From positions 434,001-498,000 of the forward strand of contig JADJHZ010000002.1 in NCBI GenBank assembly GCA_016707205.1: a stretch of 64,000 nucleotides of DNA, read 5' to 3'. A program made the position numbers and the translations under genes. The DNA comes from Haliscomenobacter sp. (lineage in GTDB: Bacteria > Bacteroidota > Bacteroidia > Chitinophagales > Saprospiraceae). The notes below the pieces were generated by a model, which was not told where the DNA came from, searched no databases, and saw nothing but the letters and a program-made list of their open reading frames with translations. This document shows positions 1 through 7,927 of the stretch, one piece after another. Numbering within the stretch: the first letter of the stretch is position 1; the number at the start of each line of letters is the position of its first letter.

Positions 1-1192
1 CACCGGAAAGACGTATTCCATCCACCGCAAGCCGCCGGCATACGAAGACTTGTCGACGGAAAAAGAGGTGTTATTAACAGGGATCAAAGTGATCGACTTG
101 ATCGAGCCCTATATGAAAGGGGGCAAGGTAGGCCTTTTTGGCGGCGCCGGCGTAGGTAAAACGGTGTTGATCATGGAATTGATCAACAACATTGCCAAAG
201 GATATGACGGGATCTCCGTATTTGCCGGGGTTGGAGAGCGCACCCGCGAAGGGAACGATTTGCTTCGCGAAATGATCGAGTCCAATGTGATCCGTTACGG
301 AGAAGCATTCAAACACTCCATGGAAGAAGGAGGCTGGGACCTGACCAAAGTAGATGGCGCGGAACTGGCTAAATCCCAGGCTACCCTGGTGTTCGGACAG
401 ATGAACGAACCCCCCGGCGCTCGTGCGCGGGTGGCCCTTTCCGGTCTTACGGTGGCTGAATACTACCGCGATGGCGATCTCGAAGATCCCACCGGCGGGC
501 GCGATATCCTGTTCTTTATCGACAACATTTTCCGTTTTACCCAGGCGGGCTCCGAAGTATCCGCTCTTCTTGGCCGGATGCCTTCGGCGGTAGGTTACCA
601 GCCTACCCTGGCTACCGAGATGGGGATCATGCAGGAGCGCATCACCTCTACCCGCCGCGGATCGATCACTTCCGTTCAGGCAGTGTACGTGCCTGCGGAT
701 GACTTGACGGACCCGGCGCCTGCAACTACCTTTGCGCACCTGGATGCGACTACGGTATTAAGCCGGAAAATCGCTTCCCTGGGTATTTATCCGGCGGTAG
801 ATCCGCTGGATTCGACTTCCCGTATCCTCGACCCGCTGATCATCGGCGAAGAACACTACAACTGCGCCCAAAGAGTGAAGAACATTCTTCAACGCTATAA
901 CGAACTCCAGGATATTATTGCCATCCTGGGTATGGAAGAACTTTCCGACGAGGATAAGCTGGTCGTACACCGGGCGCGGCGCGTGCAGCGTTTCCTCTCC
1001 CAGCCTTTCCACGTGGCCGAGCAGTTCACCGGTACCCCGGGCGTGATGGTTCCGATTGAAGAAACGATCCGCGGATTCAGTATGATCATGGATGGCGAAA
1101 TGGACGAATACCCAGAGGCGGCATTCAACCTGAAAGGGAACATCGACGAAGTGATCGAAGCAGGGAAAAAGATGTTGGCAGAGGTTGCTTAG
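1..1192 (+). CDS. atpD: F1 ATP synthase beta subunit, 5' part outside window
   Basis: Catalytic beta subunit of the F1F0 ATP synthase, which makes ATP at the cytoplasmic face of the inner membrane. The reading frame is open at the left edge (first full codon at base 2) and already encodes family sequence (IHRKPPAYEDLSTEKEVLLT), so the N-terminal beta-barrel, roughly 115-120 residues, lies outside. A TTG at 50 is not the true start. Visible motifs are the Walker A loop GGAGVGKT (about 140-170), GERTREGNDL, the Walker B region ending FIDN, and the C-terminal helical domain. The stop at 1192 is followed 35 bases later by atpC, the normal Bacteroidota atpDC pairing. Identification is secure. Confidence 0.98.
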   Translation, partial: TGKTYSIHRKPPAYEDLSTEKEVLLTGIKVIDLIEPYMKGGKVGLFGGAGVGKTVLIMELINNIAKGYDGISVFAGVGERTREGNDLLREMIESNVIRYGEAFKHSMEEGGWDLTKVDGAELAKSQATLVFGQMNEPPGARARVALSGLTVAEYYRDGDLEDPTGGRDILFFIDNIFRFTQAGSEVSALLGRMPSAVGYQPTLATEMGIMQERITSTRRGSITSVQAVYVPADDLTDPAPATTFAHLDATTVLSRKIASLGIYPAVDPLDSTSRILDPLIIGEEHYNCAQRVKNILQRYNELQDIIAILGMEELSDEDKLVVHRARRVQRFLSQPFHVAEQFTGTPGVMVPIEETIRGFSMIMDGEMDEYPEAAFNLKGNIDEVIEAGKKMLAEVA

Positions 1193-1227
1193 TCCCCTGG
1201 GAGGATTAACCGCCTAAAAATTTGTTG

Positions 1228-1563
1228 ATGGATATGATGAACTTAACGGTGCTGACTCCGGAACGCGAAATTTTTAAGGGGAAAGTGCAATCAGTAAAGG
1301 TTCCGGGCGTTTCGGGCCAGTTTCAGGTTTTACAAAACCACGCGCCGATTGTCTCTGCACTGGATTCGGGCGTGGTTGCCATTGTGACCGCCGTAGGCGA
1401 AAACCTGTTCTTCGATGAGGAGACGGGGACCTTGAAAACCATCGATGAGCCTGGAAAAATATTGAAATTCAAAATTTCCGCCGGGTTCATCGAAGTGCTC
1501 AACAACACGATTTCTATCCTGGCTCAGGGAGCCAAAGACGCCAACGGCAACGGCAAGAGATAA
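1228..1563 (+). CDS. atpC: F1 ATP synthase epsilon subunit, short form
   Basis: Epsilon subunit of the rotor stalk of ATP synthase. The N-terminal beta-sandwich is clear: NLTVLTPEREIFKG, a GQFQVLQNHAP segment, and a final SAGFIEVLNNTISILA strand. The protein is about 111 residues and stops soon after the sandwich with a polar tail (KDANGNGKR), so the two-helix C-terminal domain that inhibits ATP hydrolysis in E. coli-type subunits is missing. Many Bacteroidota epsilon subunits are similarly short. Start choice: TTG codons at 1222/1225 precede ATG codons at 1228, 1234 and 1237. I use 1228, but 1234 or 1237 would fit the family N-terminus as well. Downstream of atpD by 35 bases, surely co-transcribed. 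Confidence 0.93.
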   Translation: MDMMNLTVLTPEREIFKGKVQSVKVPGVSGQFQVLQNHAPIVSALDSGVVAIVTAVGENLFFDEETGTLKTIDEPGKILKFKISAGFIEVLNNTISILAQGAKDANGNGKR

Positions 1564-1637
1564 CGTTTTTTTCGCACGGCGATACGGTTGCCGATCTGCC
1601 CGAAGGGGTACGCGCTTTGGGGGAAGCCCTTGCGCAT

Positions 1638-2132
1638 TCATTCCAGTGATTCCAATTCTGCCAGATTGGAGGAAGTAGGGATAGCCAGGCGCTTTTCCAT
1701 TTCCTCGAAAACGCACACCGCCAGCTTGGCGAATGCCGGCAGCTGGCGGGAAACGGACGCTTTGAGCGAGCTGCCGCTGGCAGCGCCGATGAAGGCCGCC
1801 ATTTCTTGGTAACTCCAGCCCAGCGCGTGTTTCATGCTGCGGAAGCGCTGCTTCCATTCCGCTTCGATGCGCTGCTGCATGGTTTGGCGGATGTGGGCGA
1901 AGACCTCTGGCGGGTAATCCGATTGCTGGGTCAACTCGATGAAGCGCAGGATTATTTCCGCTTCGGTGGCGAAGGGGTTTTCCGCGAACGCATCGTGCCG
2001 GATCTTTTCGGCTACCAGCCGGAAGCCATCCCGGAAAAAGGCGGCTTTGCGTTCATCGGGCAACTGCGCATACCATTGTGCGTAGGCAAAATCAGCAGCT
2101 TCGCTGGCCTGTACGTTTTTAGAATAATCCAT
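1638..2132 (-). CDS. Small helical protein of unknown function paired with a nucleotidyltransferase
   Basis: About 164 residues, soluble and predicted mostly helical from composition, with no signal peptide or membrane segment. I do not recognise the family. The C-terminal third (HALGWSYQEMAAFIG followed by SLKASVSRQLPAFAKL) has the rhythm of a helix-turn-helix, which would suit a DNA-binding antitoxin or regulator, but this is only a guess. Start: the frame also extends to 2168, but the ATG at 2132 (MDYSKNV) overlaps the stop of the upstream nucleotidyltransferase gene by 14 bases, which suggests translational coupling. The stop at 1638 faces atpC, 74 bases away. Two-gene nucleotidyltransferase modules are often toxin-antitoxin or abortive-infection systems. 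Confidence 0.6.
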   Translation of the reverse strand: MDYSKNVQASEAADFAYAQWYAQLPDERKAAFFRDGFRLVAEKIRHDAFAENPFATEAEIILRFIELTQQSDYPPEVFAHIRQTMQQRIEAEWKQRFRSMKHALGWSYQEMAAFIGAASGSSLKASVSRQLPAFAKLAVCVFEEMEKRLAIPTSSNLAELESLE

Positions 2133-2615
2133 AGCGATCGAGTTGAAGGCGGGTAGCCCAGCGTTCAAGGTATTGTTTATTGAGGGAAGGTTCGTGCAGC
2201 AGAAATTTGATGTCCTCCAATTGTTTGGCGCTCTGGCTGTATTGGTACCACTTCAGCTTGGAAAGGATCAGGTCTTCAGGAGCCGAGATGTAACACCGGA
2301 TACCCAAAAAATCCACTTCCCGGCGCCGTTCAAGAGCATAAAATCGTACTTGATGCCCGTTTCAAAATCGGTGAGGTTGAACAGGGTGCCCTGGCGTGCG
2401 CTTTCCTGAAAATGTTCCAGAAAAGGCATCCAATCCGGAAAGTGCCGGACGATCTTTTCGATTTGAGTAGCATACAATTGAACGACACAATCAATATCCG
2501 CCGTAAAGCGAAAGCGGTTGTAATAACTCATGGCAAATCCGCCTACGATCATGTAGGGGATGCGCTCAGCATGCAGAATATCCACGATTTTTTGAAGGCC
2601 CTTAGAGAAATTCAT
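2119..2615 (-). pseudogene. Broken AbiEii/DUF6036-like nucleotidyltransferase
   Basis: The two halves of one gene lie in different frames. The first part (2615 down to about 2320) has a minimal nucleotidyltransferase signature: VGGFAMSYY at residues 24-32, then RFTADIDCVV with acidic residues D40 and D42. The second part (about 2330 down to 2119) resumes in another frame with the family's C-terminal signature ERRREVDFLGIRCY and APEDLILSKLKWYQ. At the junction the frame shifts directly after YDFMLL, and from memory of the family some 8-10 residues between these blocks also seem missing, so a small deletion is likelier than a single-base error. As it stands the first frame ends after 115 residues in unrelated sequence. 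The downstream partner (1638-2132) overlaps its 3' end. Confidence 0.7.
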
Positions 2616-2674
2616 AGTCCAAAGTTAACAAATGTTTACCGTGTATTTTTTGTAACTGGGATATTTTTTACCTT

Positions 2675-2875
2675 GTCGCGTAGGTATAGCCGGCGCCGGA
2701 TCCAGGTTTGAAGCCCTCGGTTTTGCCACTGGCGTCGGCCACGGAAGTGAGGCGGTTGGTACCGGCGGCGTAGGTATAGGCGAGGTTGTCGATCTGGCCG
2801 AAGTTGCACGTGCTTTGGATGAAGCCCTGGCGCTGCAGCGTGCCGATGTTGCCGCGCAGGTCGCTGATCGTGTGT
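2675..2875 (-). pseudogene. RHS-repeat protein fragment
   Basis: On the minus strand this stretch encodes a fragment typical of RHS/YD-repeat proteins: LISDLRGNIGTLQRQGF, then LAYTYAAGTNRLTSV, then KTEGFKPGSGAGYTY. It has no start, no stop in frame and no remaining core, so it is a remnant. Its last 16 residues repeat those at the truncated end of the RHS fragment at 4288-5152, and the two share a near-identical 48-base DNA segment (2680-2727 and 5098-5145). In an intact RHS gene this piece would lie upstream of the other; here it lies downstream, so the locus has been duplicated or rearranged. It begins right beside the perfect hairpin at 2873-2923. Confidence 0.7.
2680..2727. repeat. 48-base direct repeat, copy 1 (within RHS remnant)
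   Basis: Matches 5098-5145 over 48 bases with only a few mismatches, in the same orientation. Both copies encode KTEGFKPGSGAGYTY on the minus strand. The two copies bracket the VapBC-like pair and the Rpn remnant, so recombination between RHS repeats could add or remove this segment. Confidence 0.75.
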
Positions 2876-2923
2876 CACTAATCACCAAAAGTGACGAAGA
2901 ACCACTTTTGGTGATTAGTGACA
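2873..2923. repeat. Perfect 21-bp inverted repeat (hairpin), 9-base loop
   Basis: Bases 2873-2893 are the exact reverse complement of 2903-2923, with a 9-base loop at 2894-2902. The arms contain the word ACTAATCACCAAAAG. A third copy of the arm, differing at one base over 21, lies alone at 4247-4267. No T-run follows on either strand, so it does not look like an ordinary terminator. It could be a small mobile repeat, a recombination scar or the end of a lost element; no transposase is present. Confidence 0.85.
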
Positions 2924-3109
2924 GTAGGGCGCGGGGATGCGGAGAGGCTGGAGCGGGTGACTGCGGCGGTGCGGGAGTTGGAGAAGGGGGTGGGGATCCA
3001 AGAGCAATAGGTTTTGATTTAACCCAAATGCGCACAGGAAACTTTTTCCGGGAGGCGGCCGTTACTATAGGATCACGCGGAGTATAACACCAATACTTAA
3101 TTGAACTTC

Positions 3110-3319
3110 ATGGTAAAAACAATAACCATTGAAATCATCAATGAACGGGTTCTGAAGCTTTTAGAGGAGCTGGAACTATTGCAACTCATTCGTTTGCGCA
3201 AGGAAAAAACACAACCGCCCCCTATAAACTGGCAGGAACGATACAAAGGGGCGTTGTCCAAACAGCCCCTTGCGGAGGTAGATCATCAACTGAACGAACT
3301 TCGTAACGAATGGGAATAA
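3110..3319 (+). CDS. Antitoxin-like partner of a PIN-domain toxin
   Basis: A 69-residue protein with an N-terminal beta-like stretch (VKTITIEIIN) and then a charged helix (LKLLEELELLQLIRLRKEK), the size and layout of many VapB-like antitoxins, though I cannot place it in a specific DNA-binding family. The C-terminal half (WQERYKGALS to ELRNEWE) is the part expected to wrap the toxin. The frame opens with a TTG at 3101, but the ATG at 3110 is preferred. Its stop overlaps the start of the PIN-domain gene by 10 bases (ATG at 3310), the usual antitoxin-first coupling. The function is inferred mainly from this arrangement. Confidence 0.75.
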   Translation: MVKTITIEIINERVLKLLEELELLQLIRLRKEKTQPPPINWQERYKGALSKQPLAEVDHQLNELRNEWE

Positions 3320-3702
3320 AATACCTCTGGGATACGAACACGGCGATCTATTATCTGCAGCAGCACTTCCCTCTGAAGGCTGAACAATTCATGGATGAAT
3401 CCCTACAGGAAGGCCCACCGTGTATATCGGCCATTACAGAGATTGAACTGCTTTGCTGGAAAACCGCTACCGAAAAGGATCTGGAGGTACTCCATCAGTT
3501 TATCCATGATGCCTATATGATTGAACTGGAACCTTCGATCAAACTTAAAACGGCTGAAATCCGCAAACAATATAAGATCAAACTTCCCGATGCCATCATT
3601 GCCGCCACTGCCCTGGTGTATGGCCTTGTCTTAATCACCCGGAATACCAAAGACTTTGGGCTTGTTCCAGAGCTCCAAGTTTTTGATCCGCATAGCCTCT
3701 AA
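3310..3702 (+). CDS. vapC: VapC-family PIN-domain ribonuclease toxin
   Basis: A 130-residue single PIN domain, the expected VapC length. The conserved acidic residues of the Mg-dependent RNase site are in place: D8 in LWDTNTAIYYL, E44 in TEIELL, D94 in KLPDAIIAATA, and the TRNTKDF motif (N112, D115) near the end. VapC toxins cut structured RNA, often initiator tRNA or rRNA, and are held inactive by the upstream-encoded antitoxin. It overlaps that antitoxin by 10 bases. Its 3' end overlaps the frame of the Rpn remnant in another phase, a sign that different modules were joined here. Confidence 0.88.
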   Translation: MGIKYLWDTNTAIYYLQQHFPLKAEQFMDESLQEGPPCISAITEIELLCWKTATEKDLEVLHQFIHDAYMIELEPSIKLKTAEIRKQYKIKLPDAIIAATALVYGLVLITRNTKDFGLVPELQVFDPHSL

Positions 3703-4243
3703 TCACTTCATCCGCGACCGCTACACCCGGGAGATTATCGAACAGCGCAATCCCTTCATCGAATCGCTGTTCCACCAGGGCATTATCATCAACATTCCGG
3801 CGCTGAGCCAAAAGCGGCGCGACGAGCTGGAGCTGCTGCTAAGCATCTTCGACCAGGCGAACCGGCAAGAAAACCATCATATTATGAATGTGAAAGAAAT
3901 GGATTTTCCGGAAAAATTCCGGCCCATCATCCGGCGTTTACAGGCGGCCATCCAGGAAAAAGAGATCCAGGACATCATGACGGTGGAAGACGACTTCCTG
4001 TCTGAACTCAACGAATACGAAAACCGGATTGCGGAAGCGACCAAGCAAAAAGAAGAAGCGCAGCGCAAACAGGAAGAAGAACGAAAGCAAAAGGAGGAAG
4101 CGCAGCGTAAACAGGAGGAAGAACGAAAGCAAAAGGAGGAAGCCATAAAACTGCTGTTGAGCCTGGGCCTGCCCAAAGAGGAAATTGCCCGTAAACTGGG
4201 GCTTTCCCTGGAAGAACTCGAGGGGTTCGATGGCGTGGAGTGA
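3656..4243 (+). pseudogene. C-terminal remnant of an Rpn/PD-(D/E)XK transposase-like protein
   Basis: The frame encodes the C-terminal half of the Rpn-type family: a NPFIESLFHQG to RRDELELLLSIFDQ segment, then FPEKFRPIIRRLQAAI, an acidic helix, and a long EAQRKQEEER coiled coil ending in a small helical hairpin (LGLPKEEIARKLGLS). The N-terminal nuclease core that carries the catalytic D/E residues is absent. The first possible ATG (3656) lies inside vapC in another frame, and convincing family sequence starts only some ten residues later. It is best read as a 5'-truncated gene that may or may not be translated from a coincidental start. Intact members are mobile-element-associated recombination-promoting nucleases of about 300 residues. 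Confidence 0.65.
4043..4144 (+). repeat. 42-base coding tandem repeat (2.4 copies)
   Basis: Encodes KQKEEAQRKQEEER twice and then KQKEEA, i.e. residues 130-163 of the Rpn remnant. The DNA copies differ only at synonymous positions. It forms a highly charged coiled coil and is prone to slippage expansion. Confidence 0.85.
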
Positions 4244-4246
4244 TCT

Positions 4247-4267
4247 TGTGTTACTAATCACCAAAAG
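4247..4267. repeat. Solo copy of the 2873-2923 hairpin arm
   Basis: Matches 2871-2891 at 20 of 21 bases in the same orientation. It starts four bases after the stop of the Rpn remnant and lies at the 3' edge of the RHS fragment, so copies of this word mark both edges of the inserted segment. Confidence 0.7.
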
Positions 4268-4287
4268 GGGAGAAGGACTTCTTTAAG

Positions 4288-5152
4288 TTATTCCCTCCTC
4301 TCAATTCTATAATAATTTGAATACCCCTCTAAGAATTCTTCTTCAACCAAGTAAAAATTCTCGTCGGTAATTACAGAAGAAACCACTCGGTTGGCAATTC
4401 CTGTTGTTTTCCTAAATTTGAAAACGGATGCATATTTTTTGCCGCCTAAAAAAAAGTCATGAATTCTTCCTGTGAAACAGTAATGCGTAGAAGCAACGTC
4501 AAGCATAATTGGGTCATGATGTTCCCAGAATACGCATGAGTCCGTGTTTATCGTTAAATAGAGATCCGAGCCGCTATTTTTTATCATTTCCATTCTCGAT
4601 TTTAAAATAAGCTCTTTCGACATTTGTAAATCCATGTTTCTCGAGTCCTGCTTATCCCACGGTGAAGAATCTTTAATGCTTTGCTTTAGCGTCAGGTAAG
4701 TGTACACCTCCACCATCCCATCGCCGTCCTTATCCGCAAATAGCAGCCGGGTGCTGCCGAGGTGGTCCCGCAGGGCGTACTCCTTGCGCCAGGAAGGGGT
4801 GTTGCTGCCGTCCACATTGAGATTGAAATACCGCCCCTCCTCGTGGTAGATCGCCTCGATGCGGAACGTGCCCGCAGCCGGCGTCTTGCGGTACTCGATG
4901 CCGCCGGAGTAGTCCTGCTCGTACTGCACCGTAGCGCCCTGCTTCACGATCTTGCGGAGCTTGTTGCCGGAAGCGTCGTAGATGATCTCGATGGTGTTAC
5001 CCGAGCTGAACGTGATCAGCTTAGGCAAATTTAAATGATTATAGGTTATGCTGCTGATGCCTTTATACGGATCCGATTTCAGGTTGCCGTTGCCGTCGTA
5101 CGTATAGCCGGCGCCGCTGCCAGGTTTAAAGCCCTCGGTTTTGCCGCCGTCT
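4288..5152 (-). pseudogene. 5'-truncated RHS-repeat protein with a foreign C-terminal segment
   Basis: Reading leftwards from about 5152, the protein shows YD repeats (TYDGNGNLKSD, SITYNHLNLPKLI, IIYDASGNKLRKI), then the RHS core lead-in RKEYALRDHLGSTRLLF and DGDGMVEVYTY. The conserved core that should follow (the NxYxPFG and DPxG region) is missing. Instead the frame runs into about 130 residues of unfamiliar, more AT-rich sequence (from SIKDSSPWD to NYYRIERRE). This resembles either a variable tip or immunity-like domain, or an unrelated gene end fused by deletion. The open frame upstream of 5152 (to 5331) is not RHS sequence and overlaps the next gene. A dead fragment is most likely. Confidence 0.7.
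5098..5145. repeat. 48-base direct repeat, copy 2 (within RHS remnant)
   Basis: Partner of 2680-2727; see that entry. It is the last recognisable RHS sequence before the locus breaks off next to the serine hydrolase gene. Confidence 0.75.
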
Positions 5153-5233
5153 GAGATTCTCCCTTTCACCAGTTCCAAATCTTTCTGTACTTTCACCGCC
5201 GAAAGCATTGTTTCCCCTAAAACCCTGATCCTT

Positions 5234-6505
5234 ATGGCTTCGCTTGGCAGATTTCTTTTTCTTGGCCTGATCCTTATTGGCGCCTTCGGCGCTTCTGCCC
5301 AGGTTATCGATCTGGCGCCTGCAAAACCCAATCCGCACGTTCATTACGACCGGCTTAAGCGGGTAGATGACTTAATGAACCGGTTTGTCCAGGAAAAGAA
5401 AATCCCCGGGGCGGTACTTTTGGTCCTGAAGGACGGGCAGGTACTCCGGCATCAGGCGTATGGTATGGACGATGCCGACGCCCCAAAACCGATGGTCAAA
5501 GAGGCCCTTTTTCGCATCGCCTCCCAGACGAAGGCCATCACGAGCGTAGGGATTATGCTGCTGATCGAAGAGGGCAAGCTGTTGCTGACGGATCCGGTGT
5601 CCAAATATATTCCGGAATTTGCGAAACCGGCGGTTCTGGATAAATTTAATCCTGCCGATTCCTCGTATACTACCGTTCCGGCCAAGCGGGAGATTACCAT
5701 TAAGGACCTCCTGACGCATACGTCCGGACTGGGTTATGCCCAAATTGGCAGTCCGACGATGAATGCTATTTATGCAAAAAACCAGATTACAGCGGGGATT
5801 GGGGAGTTGAAGGCCAATCTGCCGGAAACGATGGCCCGACTGGGCAAGGCGCCCTTGGAGTACCAGCCGGGTACGCGCTGGAACTACAGTCTGAGCAGCG
5901 ATGTGCTGGGTTATGTGATCGAGGTCGTTAGCGGAATGGGCCTGGAGGATTTTTTTCAACAGCGCCTGTTTACTCCCCTGGGTATGAAGGATACGTATTT
6001 TAATGTTCCAGCATCCAAACATTCCCGGTTGAGCGCCTTAAACACCCAGGACTCTCTGGGCAACTGGCACAAGATTCCCGATAGTTCGGAGTTTCCGGCT
6101 TCTTTTCCCAATCAAACGACCAACTACTTCTCCGGCGGCGCCGGACTGACCTCAACCGCCCTGGATTATGGGATTTTTCTTCAAATGCTTCTGAATAAAG
6201 GGATGTACGGAGGAAAAACCATCCTCTCTCCCCGGATCGTGGAGATGATGACCGTCAACCAGGCGGGGAAGCTCATGGGAGAAAGGCAGTTTGGGCTGGG
6301 TTTTGGTATTGTTCCCGAATCGGCGCCCGACGAGGTACAAAGCCCGGGAACGTTTTCCTGGGGCGGCGCTTTTGCGACCAATTATTGGGTGGATCCCCAA
6401 AAGAAGATCGTTTTTCAACTCATGACGCAGCAATACCCGGCAAGCCCTTATTTCGAGGAGTTGCGGGCCAAGCTGTCTGTGGCCATTTACCAAAGCCTGA
6501 AATAA
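5234..6505 (+). CDS. Exported beta-lactamase-fold serine hydrolase (class C/EstB type)
   Basis: A 423-residue secreted or periplasmic enzyme of the beta-lactamase/penicillin-binding superfamily, probably an esterase or peptidase rather than an antibiotic resistance enzyme. The nucleophile motif SxxK is S97-Q-T-K100 in FRIASQTKAIT, the YxN-like tyrosine is Y218 in RWNYSLSSDVLG (third position Leu, not Asn), and the third motif is in FSWGGAFATNYWVDP near the C-terminus. The start at 5234 gives a good signal peptide (FLFLGLILIGAFGASAQ, cleavage near residue 22); the frame extends 31 codons further upstream without support and would overlap the RHS remnant. Confidence 0.9.
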   Translation: MASLGRFLFLGLILIGAFGASAQVIDLAPAKPNPHVHYDRLKRVDDLMNRFVQEKKIPGAVLLVLKDGQVLRHQAYGMDDADAPKPMVKEALFRIASQTKAITSVGIMLLIEEGKLLLTDPVSKYIPEFAKPAVLDKFNPADSSYTTVPAKREITIKDLLTHTSGLGYAQIGSPTMNAIYAKNQITAGIGELKANLPETMARLGKAPLEYQPGTRWNYSLSSDVLGYVIEVVSGMGLEDFFQQRLFTPLGMKDTYFNVPASKHSRLSALNTQDSLGNWHKIPDSSEFPASFPNQTTNYFSGGAGLTSTALDYGIFLQMLLNKGMYGGKTILSPRIVEMMTVNQAGKLMGERQFGLGFGIVPESAPDEVQSPGTFSWGGAFATNYWVDPQKKIVFQLMTQQYPASPYFEELRAKLSVAIYQSLK

Positions 6506-6519
6506 GCAGACCGGACAGG

Positions 6520-7824
6520 TTACAACAGCACCTTTGCCTGCTGCATGCGTTCCTCAATTTCCCCGGCTTCGATGGGGATATGGCTCATCAGGTCGAGGGG
6601 GCCGTGGTCGGTCACCAGGATATTGTTTTCCAGCCGCACTCCAATGCCTTCTTCCCGGAGGTAGATTCCGGGTTCGCAGGTAAAGACCATGCCTTCCTGG
6701 ATGGGGGCATGGCGGTCGGATAAATCGTGGACCGACAAGCCCAGGTGATGGGATACCCCGTGCATAAAGTATTTCTTGTAAGCCGGCATGTCGGCCGGTT
6801 GCTGCTGGATATCTTTTTCCGAAAGCACCTTCAGGTCGATCAATGCGCTTTCGACCATTTTAGCTACTTCTTTCTGGTAGTCTTCCAGCGTCGTTCCGGG
6901 GACCAGGAGCGGTTTGGCGTCTTCCAAAATGCGGTGCACGGCGTTGTAGACAGCTTTCTGGCGCTTGGTAAACCGCCCGTTTACCGGGATGGTACGGGTA
7001 AGATCGGATGTATAATTGGCATACTCCGCTCCAAAATCCAGGAGGAGCAATTCCTGGTCCTGGCATGCGCGGTTGTTCTTGATGTAATGTAAAATACAGG
7101 TGTTAGGCCCGCTGGCTACGATGGGCTCATAGGCGTGGCCGTTGGCCCCGTGCAGCAGGAATTCATGGGTGATCTCGGCTTCGAGCGCGTATTCCATCAC
7201 TCCCGGCCGGACGGATTGCAGTATCCTTTGGAATGCTTTTCCGGTAATGTCGATCGCGTGCTGAATGAGCTCAATTTCGAAGGACGACTTCGTCATCATG
7301 AGCTTTTTGAGAATCGGTTGGGCCCGGTGGTATTTATGAGTAGGGTATTGCTCCATGAGCAGGCGGGCAAACCGCATATTTCGCGTGGGAAATGGGGGAA
7401 TAAACCGTTCGTATTCTTCGGTGTTCAGGTAAATGCGCTTGGCTTGCAGGATGAGGTCGTGCAGGACGTTCGGCATGTCGTCGAGCCAGAAGACTTTTTC
7501 AATGCCGGAAATAGCCTGCGCTTCTTCCTTAGAAAATTTGGGGCCTTCCCAAACGGCCAAATGGTCGTTGGTGCGGCGGATGAAGGCCATTTCCTGGAAC
7601 CCCTCGCGGATGCTGTCTGGAAACAGCACGACCACGGTTTCTTCCTGATCGAGCCCGGAGAGATAGAACAACCCGGCATTTTGTCGAAACGGATAGAACG
7701 TATCCCCTGACCGGGGCATTTGGTCGTTGGAATAGAAGATGGCAATCGACTCCGGTTGCATCTTGCGCATAAAGCGCTTCCGGTTATTGATAAACAACTC
7801 CGGATTGATTGCGCGGTATTTCAT
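6520..7824 (-). CDS. pepP: Xaa-Pro aminopeptidase (aminopeptidase P family, M24)
   Basis: A 434-residue cytoplasmic metallopeptidase that removes N-terminal residues preceding proline. The N-terminal aminopeptidase P domain (about 1-170) is followed by the pita-bread M24 domain. The five metal ligands are visible in order: D in LLLDFGAEY, D in TSDLTRTIP, H in HGVSHHLGLSVHD, E in TCEPGIYL, and E in GVRLENNILV. Length and motif order fit the E. coli PepP type. It converges with the serine hydrolase, the stops being 15 bases apart. The upstream gap to the DUF1232 gene is 103 bases, so it may have its own promoter. Confidence 0.93.
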   Translation of the reverse strand: MKYRAINPELFINNRKRFMRKMQPESIAIFYSNDQMPRSGDTFYPFRQNAGLFYLSGLDQEETVVVLFPDSIREGFQEMAFIRRTNDHLAVWEGPKFSKEEAQAISGIEKVFWLDDMPNVLHDLILQAKRIYLNTEEYERFIPPFPTRNMRFARLLMEQYPTHKYHRAQPILKKLMMTKSSFEIELIQHAIDITGKAFQRILQSVRPGVMEYALEAEITHEFLLHGANGHAYEPIVASGPNTCILHYIKNNRACQDQELLLLDFGAEYANYTSDLTRTIPVNGRFTKRQKAVYNAVHRILEDAKPLLVPGTTLEDYQKEVAKMVESALIDLKVLSEKDIQQQPADMPAYKKYFMHGVSHHLGLSVHDLSDRHAPIQEGMVFTCEPGIYLREEGIGVRLENNILVTDHGPLDLMSHIPIEAGEIEERMQQAKVLL

Positions 7825-7927
7825 GGGTATATGACTTTATAGAGGCTAAATTAGCCTGAAGATCTGACTTTACCCAATTCGCGCGGGAAGGATTTGGAAT
7901 TCACCGGATTTTGGATGGAATCGGCGT

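Noticed and set aside
1638..2132. HEPN-type toxin for the nucleotidyltransferase partner
   Set aside because: No convincing RxxxxH motif in a suitable helix; the only near match has the wrong spacing.
2873..2923. Hairpin considered as an insertion sequence end
   Set aside because: No transposase gene or target-site duplication found nearby; kept only as a repeat.
4043..4144. Tandem repeat considered as a CRISPR array
   Set aside because: Units are contiguous with no spacers and encode a coiled coil.
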